Positions 13,001-28,000 of a DNA stretch of 64,000 nucleotides are shown here, piece after piece. Location of the stretch: the NCBI GenBank assembly GCA_963855995.1, contig OY979726.1:1948501-2012500 (forward strand). The letters run 5' to 3'. This DNA is from Muricea muricata (Eukaryota > Cnidaria > Anthozoa > Malacalcyonacea > Plexauridae). The translations under genes and the position numbers were made by a program. The notes below the pieces were generated by a model, which did not search any database, was not told the DNA's origin, and saw only the letters and a list, made by a program, of their open reading frames with translations. The stretch's first letter is position 1. Every line of letters starts with the position of its first letter.

Positions 13001-16000
13001 TACTGCGTTTGGCTTGTTTTACGTTCTTTTTCAAGGTATAATACCTTTTCTTCCAAAGAATCATAAGATACCGCCTTTTCACGAATATTTTCGTATTTCT
13101 TACTCAACTCATTAAATTTCTTGTCCTTCTGTTGAAATTTGTCTTCCAACTCTCTCTTCTCGCATTCCAGTCGTATTAAGCGCTGCGTCGCTTCTTGGTT
13201 GGCTATATTCCTGTCTTCTAAGAGTTTATTTCTTTTTTGAAGTTTATTCAACGACGCCTCTTGCTCTTTGCTAGCAGTTTTCACTGTTTGAAGTTCGTCT
13301 TCCATGCTATTGCATTTATCGAAAAGTTCTTCGAGTTGTTGTTTGAGCTCGTCTCTTTCTTTCGTCAGTTCCGAAACGAATGAGCTTGTTGAGTCGCTGT
13401 TGACGCTGCTACTTTCTTTGTTGGCTACCTTTTCAACTTCCGGTTTGGCTTTCGTATCTGAGAAGGAAATGATGTTATACAGCATGAAGACTCTTATTGA
13501 TGAATGTGCAATGGATTAACTATGGTTTATTTAGATATACATCATATCAGTCAAATGTGTGGGTTTTAATTTGAAGATAATTAGCCTGTTTTTTTCTTAA
13601 ACCCCTGGGAGACACAACTGTGGAACGCATAAGAATATAATTAGCTTATTTTCAAATTCCATTGCCGAGTTTTCTTTGTTATATGTTTCCAGTTAATTAA
13701 AGATGCTTCTCAACTCATCATCAAACACAAAGGAAACCACCACCGTGTCGATACCACGGCGATAAATGCCCATAAATGAACGCAACTTTCGTGTCGACAT
13801 TTTTGGTAAAATTAAGTTTTTAGTTCGAGAAGCAATAAAATAAACTCAAAATTGCACAGTTGCCAGCATACAAAACTCCTTAAATTGTGTGTAAAAACCT
13901 TTATATAGCGCATTTTTGAAATGTTTTTCAACACAATTTTCGGTGCTTTATATATACATACATCATAAATAAACGCTTTGTCGTCTATAATAGTCCCACC
14001 TTCCACTCTCAGTTTGATAATTTTTGACAACTGTAAAAGATTTTCTTATAGTTTCCTGATATGGTTGCACAAAAACAAACGCAATAAACAAGCCAGTTCG
14101 GGTTAAGCATTTCAATTTACCTTCAGAACGTTTCTTGTCAACTTCGTCTTTCATTCCAGCGGCTGTTATCACGCGGGCGCTGATCAATCCCTTAACACGT
14201 TCAAAATAAAAATAGCATTTCGTTAGGAAAAACTTACTCAAGTGGTACGACGAAGCTGAAAATTCTCTGTGCAAATTTTAGATAATTATCATTGTCCATT
14301 TCTTTAAAAATTGATCGTTTTGACAGTCTTTAAACACCAGATAATTTTAACAGCATGACCAAATTATCTGGTTGGCTTTAGCACCGCTAACTCAAGTCTA
14401 GAAAGTACTATAATCAATGTACCTTTTGGTGGGCATAATATTTTTTAAGTCTTTCGGTTGAAACACGATTTGAGCTTTCTTCGTCTTCTTCTTTTCCATC
14501 CTTGATCCAAGGATGTTGAAAAGCTTGGTCAACTTTCATTCTTTTGCTGAAATTATTGTTCAAAGACGAAAATTATTATATATGCTCCATAATGTCTTCG
14601 AAAATAAGAGGTTCACTACACTGAACACCGTAAATTTTCCTTCGGAATGCTCACTAAGTTTCAAGGTAATAGTATCAAAAACTAACGTTGCTAGTGTCGG
14701 AAGTGCAGCCAAAAGCACACAAAAACATACAATCTTTCACTACATGAAACGATTAAATCAAATTCAACGTTTCGAGGGTAAGCTTTTCAAAAGTCAAGCG
14801 GTCAATGTTGACAAGAGCTTCGTTCCAAACATCCTTAGCATCGAATTCTGATTATATCGTTTATGGTAGTGAAAGATCCTATGTTTTCGCATGTTTTACC
14901 AAAGAATGCAAACAAAATTTAATATCTTGTAGTTGCTAAAAATATTGATGGAAACAAACATCTAAGATGCTAAAATAAAGAAAATGCTTTAAGCTGTCTC
15001 CAGTAAACTTCATTAAACGAGCAGTTATTAAACTATGGTGAGAAAAGCTTACTTGGGATCTTTGACCAACAACTTCGTAAGAAAATCTTTTGCATTCTCA
15101 CTAACCCCTTGGAACAATTTCTCGGGCATTTTCCATACGGCTCGAGTAACATTAGAAAGTGTGATATCAGGATCATCGTTCCAAAACGGAGACACACCCG
15201 TCAGACTGTGGTGAAGAAATGTTACATTATGTGGCAATAAAATGGAAGAAATTGAGATAAGGTCTGGCAGTGGCGAAGCCAGCCCAACATTTGGTCATGC
15301 AAATTCAAATTTTTCTGTGTTTTTGACCGTATAAGGAATCAAATTCTAAAGAAATGAATAATGATAATGACTTAAATTTACATCGCATGACAAAATTGTC
15401 GGGCTGGCTTTGCTACTGAGGTCAGGCATGATTTTTAAACTAAACTTCGAGTTCCTTGTATGTTTGCATGGTGAATATCAAATTAAAATATAATGTGGAA
15501 ACCCCACGTAAGTTTATTATCGCAAAGCTTTCGATCCGCAAGCTCGGATCTTCATCATGAGTGCTAATAATAATGCTGGGATCTTCATCAATGCTAATAT
15601 TAGCGCTGATGAAAATCCGAGCTTACGGATCGAAAGCTTTGCGATGGTAACACAAAATCATATTTTAAACTAAACTTTATCATCGGGCTGTCTACGCTAC
15701 CAGATCTACTAATTGTTTGTTAAAGAAATTGTTTTCCAAAATGTACTTACAGTACGTATAAGATAACACCAACGCTCCTGAAACAAAAAATATTGAAATA
15801 CAAAACTTAATTCTTCAAAGTAAACATCAAACTAGACTTCCATAATTAGTACAAATAAAATTAACAATGTTCTCAAAAAACATACCACATGTCCGTTGCA
15901 GGGGTAATGGTTTCGTAATTTACAACCTCTGGAGCTAAAATGAGAGACATATCGCTGAGATTAGGACGAGAGAATAGGCTAGGCAATATTTCATTCAAAA

Positions 16001-19000
16001 GGATTATTATTACAGTCGATTTCAGTTAGCTTTTCATCCAAAATATTTCAAACTTTCTTGCGAAGCTCAAAAGTTCATTTCAGAATTCGCAAGGCTGTGA
16101 TTAGCCCTTCAACTGAAAGAAGCGAATCAAAAGCTTAAGTTTGGAAGTTCTGAAATGAACTTTTGATTCGCAACGAACTTCCGAACATTACAATGAACGG
16201 TTAGCTGAAATCGACTGTAGGACTATGTGACCAGTATAGCACTGGACAGTTTATGCATTATATTTTTACCTACGAACTCTGGAGTACCAAACAATACTTT
16301 AAGATCTTTTTCGGCATTCAGTTTTCTTGCGAGGCCAAAGTCGATCAATTTTAAATTGCTGCTTTCTTCGGATGTAAACATAATGTTTTGAGGCTGCAAA
16401 GGAATAATCATATTGAATATATGATTGTTTGTGTTTGAGCCTCCCGAAGAAGATTCCCAGCTTAAACATGGTAGTCTAGTGTGGGTAGTATTCTGCAATA
16501 AACTGTCGTGGTTTGTGTCTGAACTAGCTGAAAACATATCTCAAACGTAGTGGTCCAGTGTAGGTAGTACTCTACAATATGCTGTCGTGGTATGTGTCTG
16601 AACTACCTGAAAACGTGATGGTCCACTGTAGGTAGTATTCTACAATAAGCTGTCGTAGTTTGTGTCGAACTACCCCAAAAAGATATATTAAACGTGGTGG
16701 TCCAGTCTAGGTAGTATTCTAAAATACACTTTTGTGCTTTGTGTCTCAATAACCAGTACTTAAATTAACAAGCACTCTAACCTTCAAATCCAGGTGTAAA
16801 ATATGTTTTTCGTGCATGTCTTTGACTCCTTCCAAAATTTGCTTCACGTATCTTGTAATCTCGTATTCCGTTAAGTAATTTTTGTCTGACAATCGTTGTA
16901 GTATTTCCCCTCCACGCATTCTGTAGACATAAAAAGAAGAAACGCTTGTCAGTGAAGAAAGTCAAGCTGTTTTCTTTTTTATTCGATAACTACGTCGATC
17001 CAAAATGATGCTTACAGTTCAAGGACCAGAATAAGTCTTCTTGATTCTTCAAACGCTTCGTACAGCCGAATGTATCTGCGATGTCTTAAATGATTCATAA
17101 TATCTATTTCATGTTGGAACTGATCGCGTTGACTCTTTCTGACTTTGATATACTTCACGGCATAATCGCGTCCTGTCGCCTTGTGAATAGCGTAGTAGAT
17201 GATCCCATAGCGCCCCCTTAAAAATGAGGGTTATAAATTGGGTTATATTTGCCTACAAATCTTTATTAACTTTGGTATCTCATAAAGGAAAAAAAACAAG
17301 AAAAACTTGATTTTGGGAGCCGAAACATTATTTTCTTCAGTTGGCACTTCTTTTAAAATTCACTACCAAGCTAAACGCTTAACATCCTGCAAATCTTCAA
17401 CAGAAAGCGGACACTTTTTTTACATATCTGGCCTGCCATAAATTCAAAAACAATAACAGAAAAAAAAACAATGAGATCTTAATGACTGATTCTTTTTTCA
17501 TTCAGAAATATTTACACAATGTAAAACCTACGGAACTGTCAGTTGCATGGATAAATTTGGTTTTCACATTCTGAAAATTTGGTATATAACCAATATAAAA
17601 ACGTTCCTTACCTTCCAATTTCTTCTTTGATGTCATAGTGTTCGTTGATGTCATCTTCTCGCAATGAAACCCGCGGATGATCATCGTGATTATCAACTCC
17701 ATCTTCCACATCGTTAGCCGAGTTTTCCTCAGAAATTTCCTCTTCTTCCTCATCTTCTTCCTCATCTTCTTCCTCATCCTCGTAACCTTCAAGCCAGAAC
17801 AAGACCATTATTTCGATTGTTAGTTTAGTTGAATGTACGTAAGTTTCACCTGTAGTGACAGTGAAATAATGGACCTTAGTTTAGTTCAGGTTTCTTCCTG
17901 TAGTACCACTGGATCAATAAGAGATCATTTTTACTGGACCACCAGGAAGAACAGTTTAGAACTGATAGAGCTATCCAGCATAAATAAAGTTAGTTTAGTA
18001 TAGGTTTCCTCCTGTAGTAACACTGGATCAATAAGAGGTGATCTTTACTGGACCTCTAGGAAGAACAGTTTAGAACAGATAGAGCTACCCGGTATAAATA
18101 AAGTTAGTTTAGTTTAGGTTCCTCCTGTAGTAACACTGGATCAAAAAGAGATCATCCTTACTGGACCTCCAGGAAGAACAGTTTAAAAGTGATAGAGCTA
18201 TCCAGCATAAATAAAGTTAGTTTAGTTTAGGTTTCCTCCTGTAGCAACACCGGATAAATATACCTTTAGAGAAAACAATTTAGATCTACTGCCGTTCTCA
18301 GGTTTAACTAAAGTCAGTTTTCCTCACCTTCAATGCGCAATCGAGCTGAGCAAGATATGCTATCCAATGGATTTGTAATGACACATTTATACATTCCACG
18401 CCTCTCGGCGCCTGCCGATCTTAGGACCAAAGAGTGCGTGTTATCCGTGGTACTCTTGCGGATCTTTATCCATCTGTCTTCCTGCAACAAGATGTCACCA
18501 TGATACCATTCCACTGTGGGAAGTGGTCGACCACTGATTTGTACGTCAAACTGGACACGTTTTCCTTCTTCTACGCAAGAATCGCGCATTTCTCGAACGA
18601 AATCTGGCGAAACTGAAAGAGATTATGAAAGAGACAAAGTTTGTTGAGTTTATGATTTCTCTTGTAGTAACACTGGATAAATAAGAGATGATCCTTACTG
18701 GATCTCTAAGAAGAACAGTTTAGAACTGATAGAGCTATCCAGTATAAATAAAGTTAGTTTAGTTTAGGTTTCCTCCTGTAATAACACTAGATCAATAAGA
18801 GATGATCCTTACTGGATCTCTAGGAAGAACAGTTTAGAACTGATAGAGCTATCCAGTATAAATAAAGTTAGTTTAGTTTAGGTTTTCTCCTGTAGTAACA
18901 CTGGATCAATAAGAGATGATCTTTACCGAACCTCTAGGAAGAACAGTTTAGAACTGATAGAGCTATCCAGTGTAAATATAGTTAGTTTAGTTTAGGTTTC

Positions 19001-22000
19001 CTTCTGTAGTAACACTGGATCAATAAGAGATGATCCTTACTGGACCTCTAGGAAGAACAGTTTAGAACTGATATAGCTACTCAGTCTAAATAAAGTTAGC
19101 TTAGTTTAGCTTTCCGCCTGTATATAGTAACACTGGATCAATAAGAGATGATCCTTACTGGACCTCTAGGAAGAACAGTTTAGAACTGATAGAGCTATCC
19201 AGTGTAAATATAGTTAGTTTAGTTTAGGTTTCCTCCTGTAGTAACACTCGATAAATAAGAGATGATCCTTACAGGACCTCTAGGAAGAACAGTTTAGAAC
19301 TGATAGAGCTATCCAGTGTAAATATAGTTAGTTTAGTTTAGGTTTCCTCCTGTAGTAACACTCGATAAATAAGAGATGATCCTTACAGGACCTCTAGGAA
19401 GAACAGTTTAGAACTGATAGAGCTATCCAGTATAAATAAAGTTAGTTTAGTTTAGGTTTCCTCCTGTAGTAACACTCGATAAATAAGAGATGATCCTTAC
19501 AGGACCTCTAGGAAGAACAGTTTAGAACTGATAGAGCTATCCAGTATAAATAAAGTTAGTTTAGTTTAGGTTCCTCCTGTAGTAACACTGGATCAATAAG
19601 AGTCCTATCTCTAGAAAGAACTGGCAGAGTTACTCTGAGTGAATATTTTCACACCTTGCACTTCAAGATTGGTTTTGCATGTCGCCTGACCAAACTGATT
19701 TTGAATCATACAGGAATAACTTCCTTCGTCCACTAGCTCACATTGACCAATAGAAAGACTGTATTCGTTTCCTTCCTTTTCCATCGTCACGTCACTGTCG
19801 TTAATAGTCAGGGCTTTGTCATGCCTAAACCACGTGACGGACAGTGCCGTGGAATCACGTACTGTACACGTCATCAAGACCGGCGTTCCCTTGGGAACGG
19901 TGTGAGTGGAAGGTAATGGGTCAACAAATTCTGGTTTTGCTGGAAAATAGAAAGGGCAGTCGGTAAAATATAATGCAAAGCAAACAAAAAACCATCGGAT
20001 ATTTCGCTATCAGGGAGCGTTTGTTTGAAATTCATTTAGTTTAAACAGTGGATAAGTAAAATTTAACTCACACTCTCATTTAACTTGTGAACGACTGAAG
20101 TTGAGTTTTTACACTACATATGTAAATATATACATTAGCGTTTTTTTCAGGTCGAAGTAGCTGTTCAAAGAATACAAAGATATTGCATACTTATCCACCA
20201 TTTTAACTAAACGGGTTTAAAACATCCATGCCCTAAATGTTACAAATTGAACTTAGTGAAACGTCTTCATTTTGTGCGCTTTTAACTGCACTACTCATAC
20301 TGGCGCCGTTAGTTAAAGATAATGTATATTAATTGAATGTGCATGAAAAGATGCTTCCTTCCAAACGGAACGAAAATATTAAGGATGTCCCCTAAAAGAC
20401 CGTTTCATCGTTGCAACTCTCTCCTTCATCAAAGAAGGATGACAGAGACACCTTGGAACAGGTCAGTTTGAGCTGTCTTTCGTAATTCAGTGGGGATGAA
20501 AACAAAAACCTCCCCCAGACCCCAACTAAAAAGTTAGCGACACTTACCATCAACGTCATCATTGTTTTCTTTTTCCTCCGAGATTTCTCCAAGTTTTTCC
20601 TGGCTTCTCGTTGGCGTCTGGTTCGGTCTGGTGTTGGCCAGGCCTGAACTCAGAAAGTCCAGTATTTCTTTATTCTCCTTGAACAAACCTTCAAGAACAT
20701 CCTTGTCGTCCACGTCGGCTGTGTTTATCTGTTCCAGTGAGCCAGATTCGCTGTGGGCATAAAATTAAACAGAACGTTGATTTAATTAATTATCTCACGG
20801 AAACTCGGCGTGTAATTTTTGTTCTCACTAGAACAGGACAAACTCTCGCTTCTCAACTTTCGTCAACTTTCATGCAACTCTTGTTCTCGTTTGACCAGGA
20901 CATGAGAATTGAGAAAACTCTCATACAAACTCTCGCTTGTCAACTCTCATCAACTCTCATGCAACTCTTGTTCTCGTTTGACCAGGACATGAGAGTTGAG
21001 AAAACTCTCATACAAACTCTCTCTTGTCAACTCTCATCAACTCTCATCAACTCTCATGCAACTCTTGTTCTCGTTTGACGAGGACATAAGAGTTGAGAAA
21101 ACTCTCGTGCAAACTCTCGCTTGTCAACTCTCATCAACTCTCATGCAACTCTTGTTCTCGTTTGACCAGGACATGAGAGTTGAGAAAACTCTCATAAAAA
21201 CTCTCTCTTGTCAGCTCTCATCAACTCTCATGCAACTCTTGTTCTCGTTTGACGAGGACATAAGAGTTGAGAAAACTCTCGTGCAAACTCTCGCTTGTCA
21301 ACTCTCATCAACTCTCATGCAACTCTTGTTCTCGTTTGACCAGGACATGAGAGTTGAGAAAACTCTCATAAAAACTCTCTCTTGTCAACTCTCGTCAACT
21401 CTCATGCAACTCCTGTTCTCGTTTGAACAGGACATGAGAGTTATAAAAGAAGGACTTACCTCTGAGAAGCCTCGGTGTCGCTATCCAATATCTTCATGGC
21501 ACGTTTATTCAACTGTCCACCCTCGGCTACAAACACTGACGGCATGGATTTGCTGAAATCCCTTTTCGTTTCAGCCAATGGGGTTGGCTTCACTGCAGGC
21601 TGCTCACTATCCAGCTTCACAACGGATTTACTCTTTCCTTTAGCTCCAGCAGTGAATAGCGAACTCATCGAGGATAGTCTCCTAACAGCCCGAACCGCAT
21701 TCACCGATTTCTGAAACGTTAGGAAATTAATCCATTATTTCATGGGCAAACGATCACTTCAGTAATTACAGACAAAACTTTGGCACCGTTAACTCTTCTG
21801 GAGAGGTTTCTTTGTTACCAGGTTTTGTCATAGAAATTCATATTGCGAAGTGTTTCAAGCAGCAAACTTGAGACACAAAGCAAAAGAACGGTTGATACGT
21901 TCGCCTGAAGATCGGCTTTCTAATTACCATACTAACAAAAAGCTTCAAATGTACCTGCCAACGCCGTTTTGCAAGAAACTTCTTGAGATTATCTGTCTTG

Positions 22001-25000
22001 ATTTTGTTACTTCCTCGATTTTTCTAAAGAGATGAAAACTGATCTGTCGAACTGATTTGTCAAAACAATTTTGCCTTACCAGATTTCATGATGTGAATCT
22101 TAGCGTTTGATTTTGTAGTTTGTTGCAGGGTTTTAAATCATGGAGTAGTGATTGGATTGAAGAACTTTCCGCAGTTCATAAAGAAGCAATATGGGATATT
22201 GCGGCGTCCGAGCAAGACTTCTCAACAACCGAACGTCCTTCTTCAGTGAGTTAGCGTGCAATTCCTAAAGTTAATGAAACAAACCTTGATCCATTCATGT
22301 TTCAGACACTCATCAGCCGATTTCCTCTTGCTAAACGAAAATAAATAACTTTAGATTATAGCTCTGTTAGTTGACAACAACAGATCACCTGAAACTATGA
22401 TTAGTGCAAAGTATGGACAAGAGAGTGCTCCAGAATAACTTAGTTTAACGCGACTTCATTGCTTGTCATCCCATGTACTTCTTACTGAAAAGACAATGCA
22501 TGGAACTATAACCAAGCACTTTTCGATAAGAATCGTACAACGTCATTACCTTGGAGGCTTTTGAAGCAACTTTTCAATGAAGTCTTTAGCTTCGTGGCTG
22601 ATCTCAGTGAAAGCCTCGTCGTCAAAATCATATTCAGCAGCAGTGACATAAGACAACGTTTCCTGGTCGTCATCGCCCAGGAAGGGAGACAGACCACTGA
22701 TACTGAAAATAAATTGGAAAGCATTTCACTTTATAAAGAAAAGATACACTTGTATTGGTCTTTCTGTTATTCTTACATTCATGAGAATTTATTAAACCTT
22801 CAGGGGTCGGTTGTACGAAAAGTGAAGAGCGCTAGCCACCGGATGGGGATTTTTTTAAAACATTCTAAACATGTTACAGTTACTGGTAAAACCCATATCA
22901 AAGCTCAGCATTTTCGGGTTGAAGTCACTTTTCATCTCTTTATACAACCGACCCCAGTCTTCTAGGAAACTATGTTAAACGTTTGCATTATTTTCATAAA
23001 TTTCTATATTCGGCAAAACTGATCAAGCCCCGCTTTGCCCAGTGTTCAACCTATAAGCTTTTCCTTTCGGTATTAGTCTTTTTTGAAAACCGCAAACATC
23101 TGTGGATTGCTTTGGGGAGCAATGCCACACTTCAAAACTACTCCAAAATGTAAAATTGGAGCAAGAAAATATAAAAGATTGCTCATTATTTCTAAGGAAA
23201 GCCTCAAAGGCTATTTGCACTATTTTCTTGTCTCATGACTGCAGCTCTCTATTTGCACTGTCCCTCGGATCTATTAATTGTGTCGAGGCATATTATACTT
23301 CCGATACCAAAACCTTCAGCTCTAGGCTTAAGATCTCTAGTGGCCCCAAAGGAACGAGCCAACAACAAACGATCATTTATGCCCACTTACAGAATATAGG
23401 CTATGACACCAACGCTCCTGTAAAAAGATAATTTGAGATCATTAAACGATTTTTTTATAATGGAGAGCATTAGAGAGTCTTCAGTGAAAAAAAAACACAT
23501 TTGCATTTTAATTTTGGCTGTGACTGTTATCAGTAATAATTGTAGTTTTCACTCACCACATATCGCTTGCGAGGCAGACTGGCTCAAAATTTATCACTTC
23601 CGGAGCTAAAACGAGAGACGAATACATAGGTAATGAATATGAATATATTCTATTAGCTTTATTCATAGATTATACTGATTTTTGTCTCTCAAACTCACCA
23701 ACAAATTCTGGCGTTCCTTGCATAGTTTTAACAGTCTTTCCTGGTTTTAATTCTTTGGCCAAACCAAAGTCGATCAACTTGATATCCCAGGTGTCTTTGC
23801 TTACACAAACAATATTCTCAGGCTAGAAAGAAAAGAGAAACATAAATTTTTGAAAACTTGCAACATATAGGGCCAGATATTGTGGTTTTTTTCAACAGAT
23901 ATTGCTAACTGCTGGCGAAGGACGCAACTACACATCTAGAAATGCCACAGACTCGATGCAAGTTGTGGATCTTACCAGCTTGATGGAAGTTGTCATCAAG
24001 TTGCATCAAGTCTGTTGTCTTCATCAAGTTGTATCTGGTCCGTGACTTGATGCAACTTGATATTTTCAGACTAGCTGCAAGATTTTGGAACAAATTCTAT
24101 ACCAAGCTTGTGGATAAAAAGTCTTGACGACGATACTCAAATTCAAACTACATAACGAAGTTCGCCCACCTTCAAATCTAGGTGGACGACGTTTAACTTG
24201 TGCATGTATTGTAATCCCTCCAGTAACTGCCTCATATAGTACGCACACTCTTTCTCAGTCACCGTTTCTTCATTCGCTATCCTTTCAAACAATTCACCAC
24301 CAGTTATGCTGTAATGCAGGAAGATTGAAGTGTTTTAGTCAGCAATATAGTTCAAGCTCGATTGCATTGGAAAATCAAAACATTAACAAGGAAACATTTT
24401 TTTAGAAATTAAGAACACAACAGACTTACTATTCCATAATAAGAACAAAGCTTCTAGGAACTTCGTAAGCATCGAACAACCCAACCAGTCGTCTGTGATT
24501 TAGTTTTCCCATAATCTGAATTTCTTTCAGAACATCGTCTTTCGTTTGACTCGTAACTTTCACCCATTTCGCTGCAAATTCTTCTTGAGTTGACTGTTTC
24601 ACTACGCGTTTTACCACTCCAAATTTACCTCTGAAAATTTAACAACAATAAGTTAAACAAAAAACGAAAGGTCTTGAGCATTTGGTAAACAGTTTAGTTT
24701 AGGCTTCCTCCTGTAGTAACACTGGATCAATAAGAGATTACCCTTAATGGACCTCTAGGAAAAACAGTTCAAAACTGATAAAGCTATCCAGTATAAATAA
24801 AGTTAGTTTAGGTTTCCTCCTGTAGTAACACTGGATCAATAAGAGATGATCCTTACTAGACCACCAGGACAGCTCAGAACTAAGTAGCATACGTCAGTTT
24901 AGTTAGTCTAGTTTAGGTTGATGTTTACTGGACCTCTAGAAAGAACGATTTAGCTAATACAGCTATAGTTCTTCCCGTAGATAGAGAACAATTTTATTAA

Positions 25001-28000
25001 AACTGTTAGAAGAATTCATGTATAAAGCATTTCAATTCAGTAAAAACTCTCACCTTCCCAATTCCTCATAAATCGTATAGTCATCATCGACTTTCGATTT
25101 CTTAATTACAACAGGTGAACGTGGAACATGATTCAGTTGCCCTAAAAGTCAAATTGGAAAAAGAATGAGATATAAAACATTATCGCCATATTTGATATTC
25201 CTTTGTTATTTTTTAAAATGTATGTGTTTTCTTCCGACGGCGAGTTAAAAGCGGCCAGCTCACAGTAAGGAGTATCAAAAAGCCTACAGTTTCTATTTAT
25301 AAAGCGGGAGATTTATTTATGTTTGTAATTTAAATATGAATGGTTCGAAACAGGCGGTTAATGAGGTTGCCTCAAAGCTTATAGTTACAAATTAAGGAAT
25401 TATTTTAGATAAGTAATTGTTGTTTAAGTATAGAGTACGTACACGGGTCTCAATGAGAGTGACAATGATAATTAATAACCGCAAATTCTCGAAGCAACCT
25501 TACTGAGTTTGTTTCCATATCAGATTTAGTTATTTATAGTTCAATATCAGACCTTTTTAACTCAATACCTCCCACTTCCTTATTGGGAAGTAAAAAGGTG
25601 CAATATCGTTTGCAAATGCATTGACCGAGTGGGCCCTTGGCACAGAACGTTGCGACAACGCTGAAATTTGGTTGAAAATGCGTAGACAACGCAATTTCAA
25701 CGCAATGCTGACGTTATTTTACCAACATTGGCGTGGCTAATTTTATGATGTTGATTTTACATGCAATCTCAACTAGTTTCCTCAACGCCGATTCATCGTT
25801 CAGACATATTTGACGACTTGTTCCCAAACTTGTTTCAACGTTAGGGAAGTAACGTCGATTCAATTTGCATTTACAATGTTCTTTTAACGTCGATTAAACT
25901 CTATGAAAGTGATTATAGACTTTGATTTAGCCTTTAACCAACGTAATTTCACCAGCAGGAAGCTTTGAGATGCTGCACAAAGCAGGCAACTTTTGAAGTA
26001 TTTAAAAATCGTGATCATTTATGATATATAGAATCATTAATTCCATAAAATATTATCCAGGGGGTAAAACAGCACATGCATGGGTACTGTTTACTGTTCT
26101 CCGATATAATGTTAGTGTGTTGTAATAAATTGTTTATTTTACCTTCGCTGTTCAAGTTTTCGTCCTGAAAAGAAAGAAGGGAAACTAAGAAATTTGTTAA
26201 AAACTTTTGCCGTTTTTAACACAAATCTAATTATGTTTAGTTAAAGACGATGCTTCTGTATAATTTTTCATATCAAAAAGAGTAGGATAAGAGAGTTCAA
26301 TTGCAAGTGCGATAAAAACAACCTAGCTGTAACAAACTGGTTGCAATTATGAGTAGTGAAGATAAGCAGCACTTATTTGTAAAACTAACCTTCTAAGGCC
26401 TATTTTATGCATAGAACCTTAGCTTAATTGGTCACCTATCATGTACTCATCATTGGAAAAAATTTGAAAATCATGCATGGATCTTAACTGAAAGTAGAAT
26501 TTTAGATTTCCATAATTATTCTACATTTCCATGCTATGAAAAAAGTATGACAAATCCACGTACGGAATTCAGCAAACTCATAGTTGCTATATATATGAAA
26601 GAAATTTTTATGGTATGGATTGCCAATATTCTTTCCAGGGCATATAATGGCATATACTAATACACGATTTTGCAACTGTAAGCGTGCGAGGCAAATTATG
26701 ACATCATGTCATGCTAAGAAGCATGGCTCTTATTTCATCGAGCCGATTAAAAAGAAACCTATACGACAAAGCTTCTAAGCCAACTAAGAATTTTAGAATT
26801 ACTACAGGAATGAACGATTGGAAAATTCATTCGCAAAAACTAAAGAAAACAAAGAAAATAATTATATGAAAAAAATTGGCTCCCTAATTTGTCCCTTCGT
26901 CCAACATCTTAGCCAATTCTACACTCTAAATATATTTAACTAAAAATACTTTGCCTTCTAGGGCGTTCAAGCTTGGAAGTTTACAATGGTCATTACAAAA
27001 GCAGCATTGTATCTTTTTTCAGTCTTATCACAATCCAAGATGAGATCGATAACAGTTGAGCTTCATTGCATAAACTCTCTACTTTCCCACGCTCACAAAC
27101 TGCATGAAACATTCAATGAGATAATTATGCGACAAATATGTGACCATTGGTCACTTTGTACACTCGAAACAACCACAGCTAAGTAAAATCGATGCAGATT
27201 GACACAAATCGCTGTCCAAACAAGAAATGGTCTCGAAACTCTGTCTGGTTGCTTCATGATATAGATTTGAACGAGGGATCAATTTAACACTGCTTGCAAT
27301 CCTATATTAATTGCTTCCCACGCGCTGGCACAGTTCTGTTGATATCAGCATCTTCCATTCAAAATAAACAGCCGAGAATTCGAGGTACAATTTTGCGGTA
27401 TATTTTGTATAACGATTCATATGAAGCATTAAAAGAGATTCACCACCATGCTATACAATTACTATAATTTATCACGAAGCCTTGTTCTTCACATCATTTC
27501 AACAAAAAGTGAAAATGAAATACGTCAAAATGATATAAATTGATTTTACTGCATTGAACCCTCGCCTATTTCAAGAATGCAATTTTTCGAACATGTACTG
27601 GTCAACGATATAGCCAATCTATTTGCAGGTTCAGCATAACGGTAGAATTGTAATTTATGGTCTGATAATAAGCTAAATAAAGGTTACTTTGTACTTTCTT
27701 CTTCAGAAATTAAAGATTTTGTAAAAACACGATATTGTGATAGTGTGTGATAAACGTATATACTAAAACTACAGTGTTTAAACAGATATTTCAATCGACG
27801 TGCTTCGCGCTTAATCCGCCATGATGAAAAATACAATTCGGTTCGAGCCTCTTTTACATTAAGATACAAGCATTATTTCTTGCAATTGCCTGACGAAATA
27901 TAATGCTCTTCAAAGGTTTGCCTTGTATCAAAACATTCGTCCATTGCTTTCAAAGTAAGTCACACGAACAGGACTAAAAGTCTTCAAGGAAGTCGAATTG

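Noticed and set aside
13998-14033. Extra gene B exon after the kinase 2 tail
   Set aside because: It has a good acceptor (TTTTACAG), but any usable donor leaves phase 2, whereas the next exon needs phase 1. Skipping it keeps the frame.
20996-21556. 186-codon open frame on the plus strand
   Set aside because: It is the 87-bp minisatellite read through (87 is divisible by three), with repeated TLACQLSSTLMQLLFSF units and no domain.
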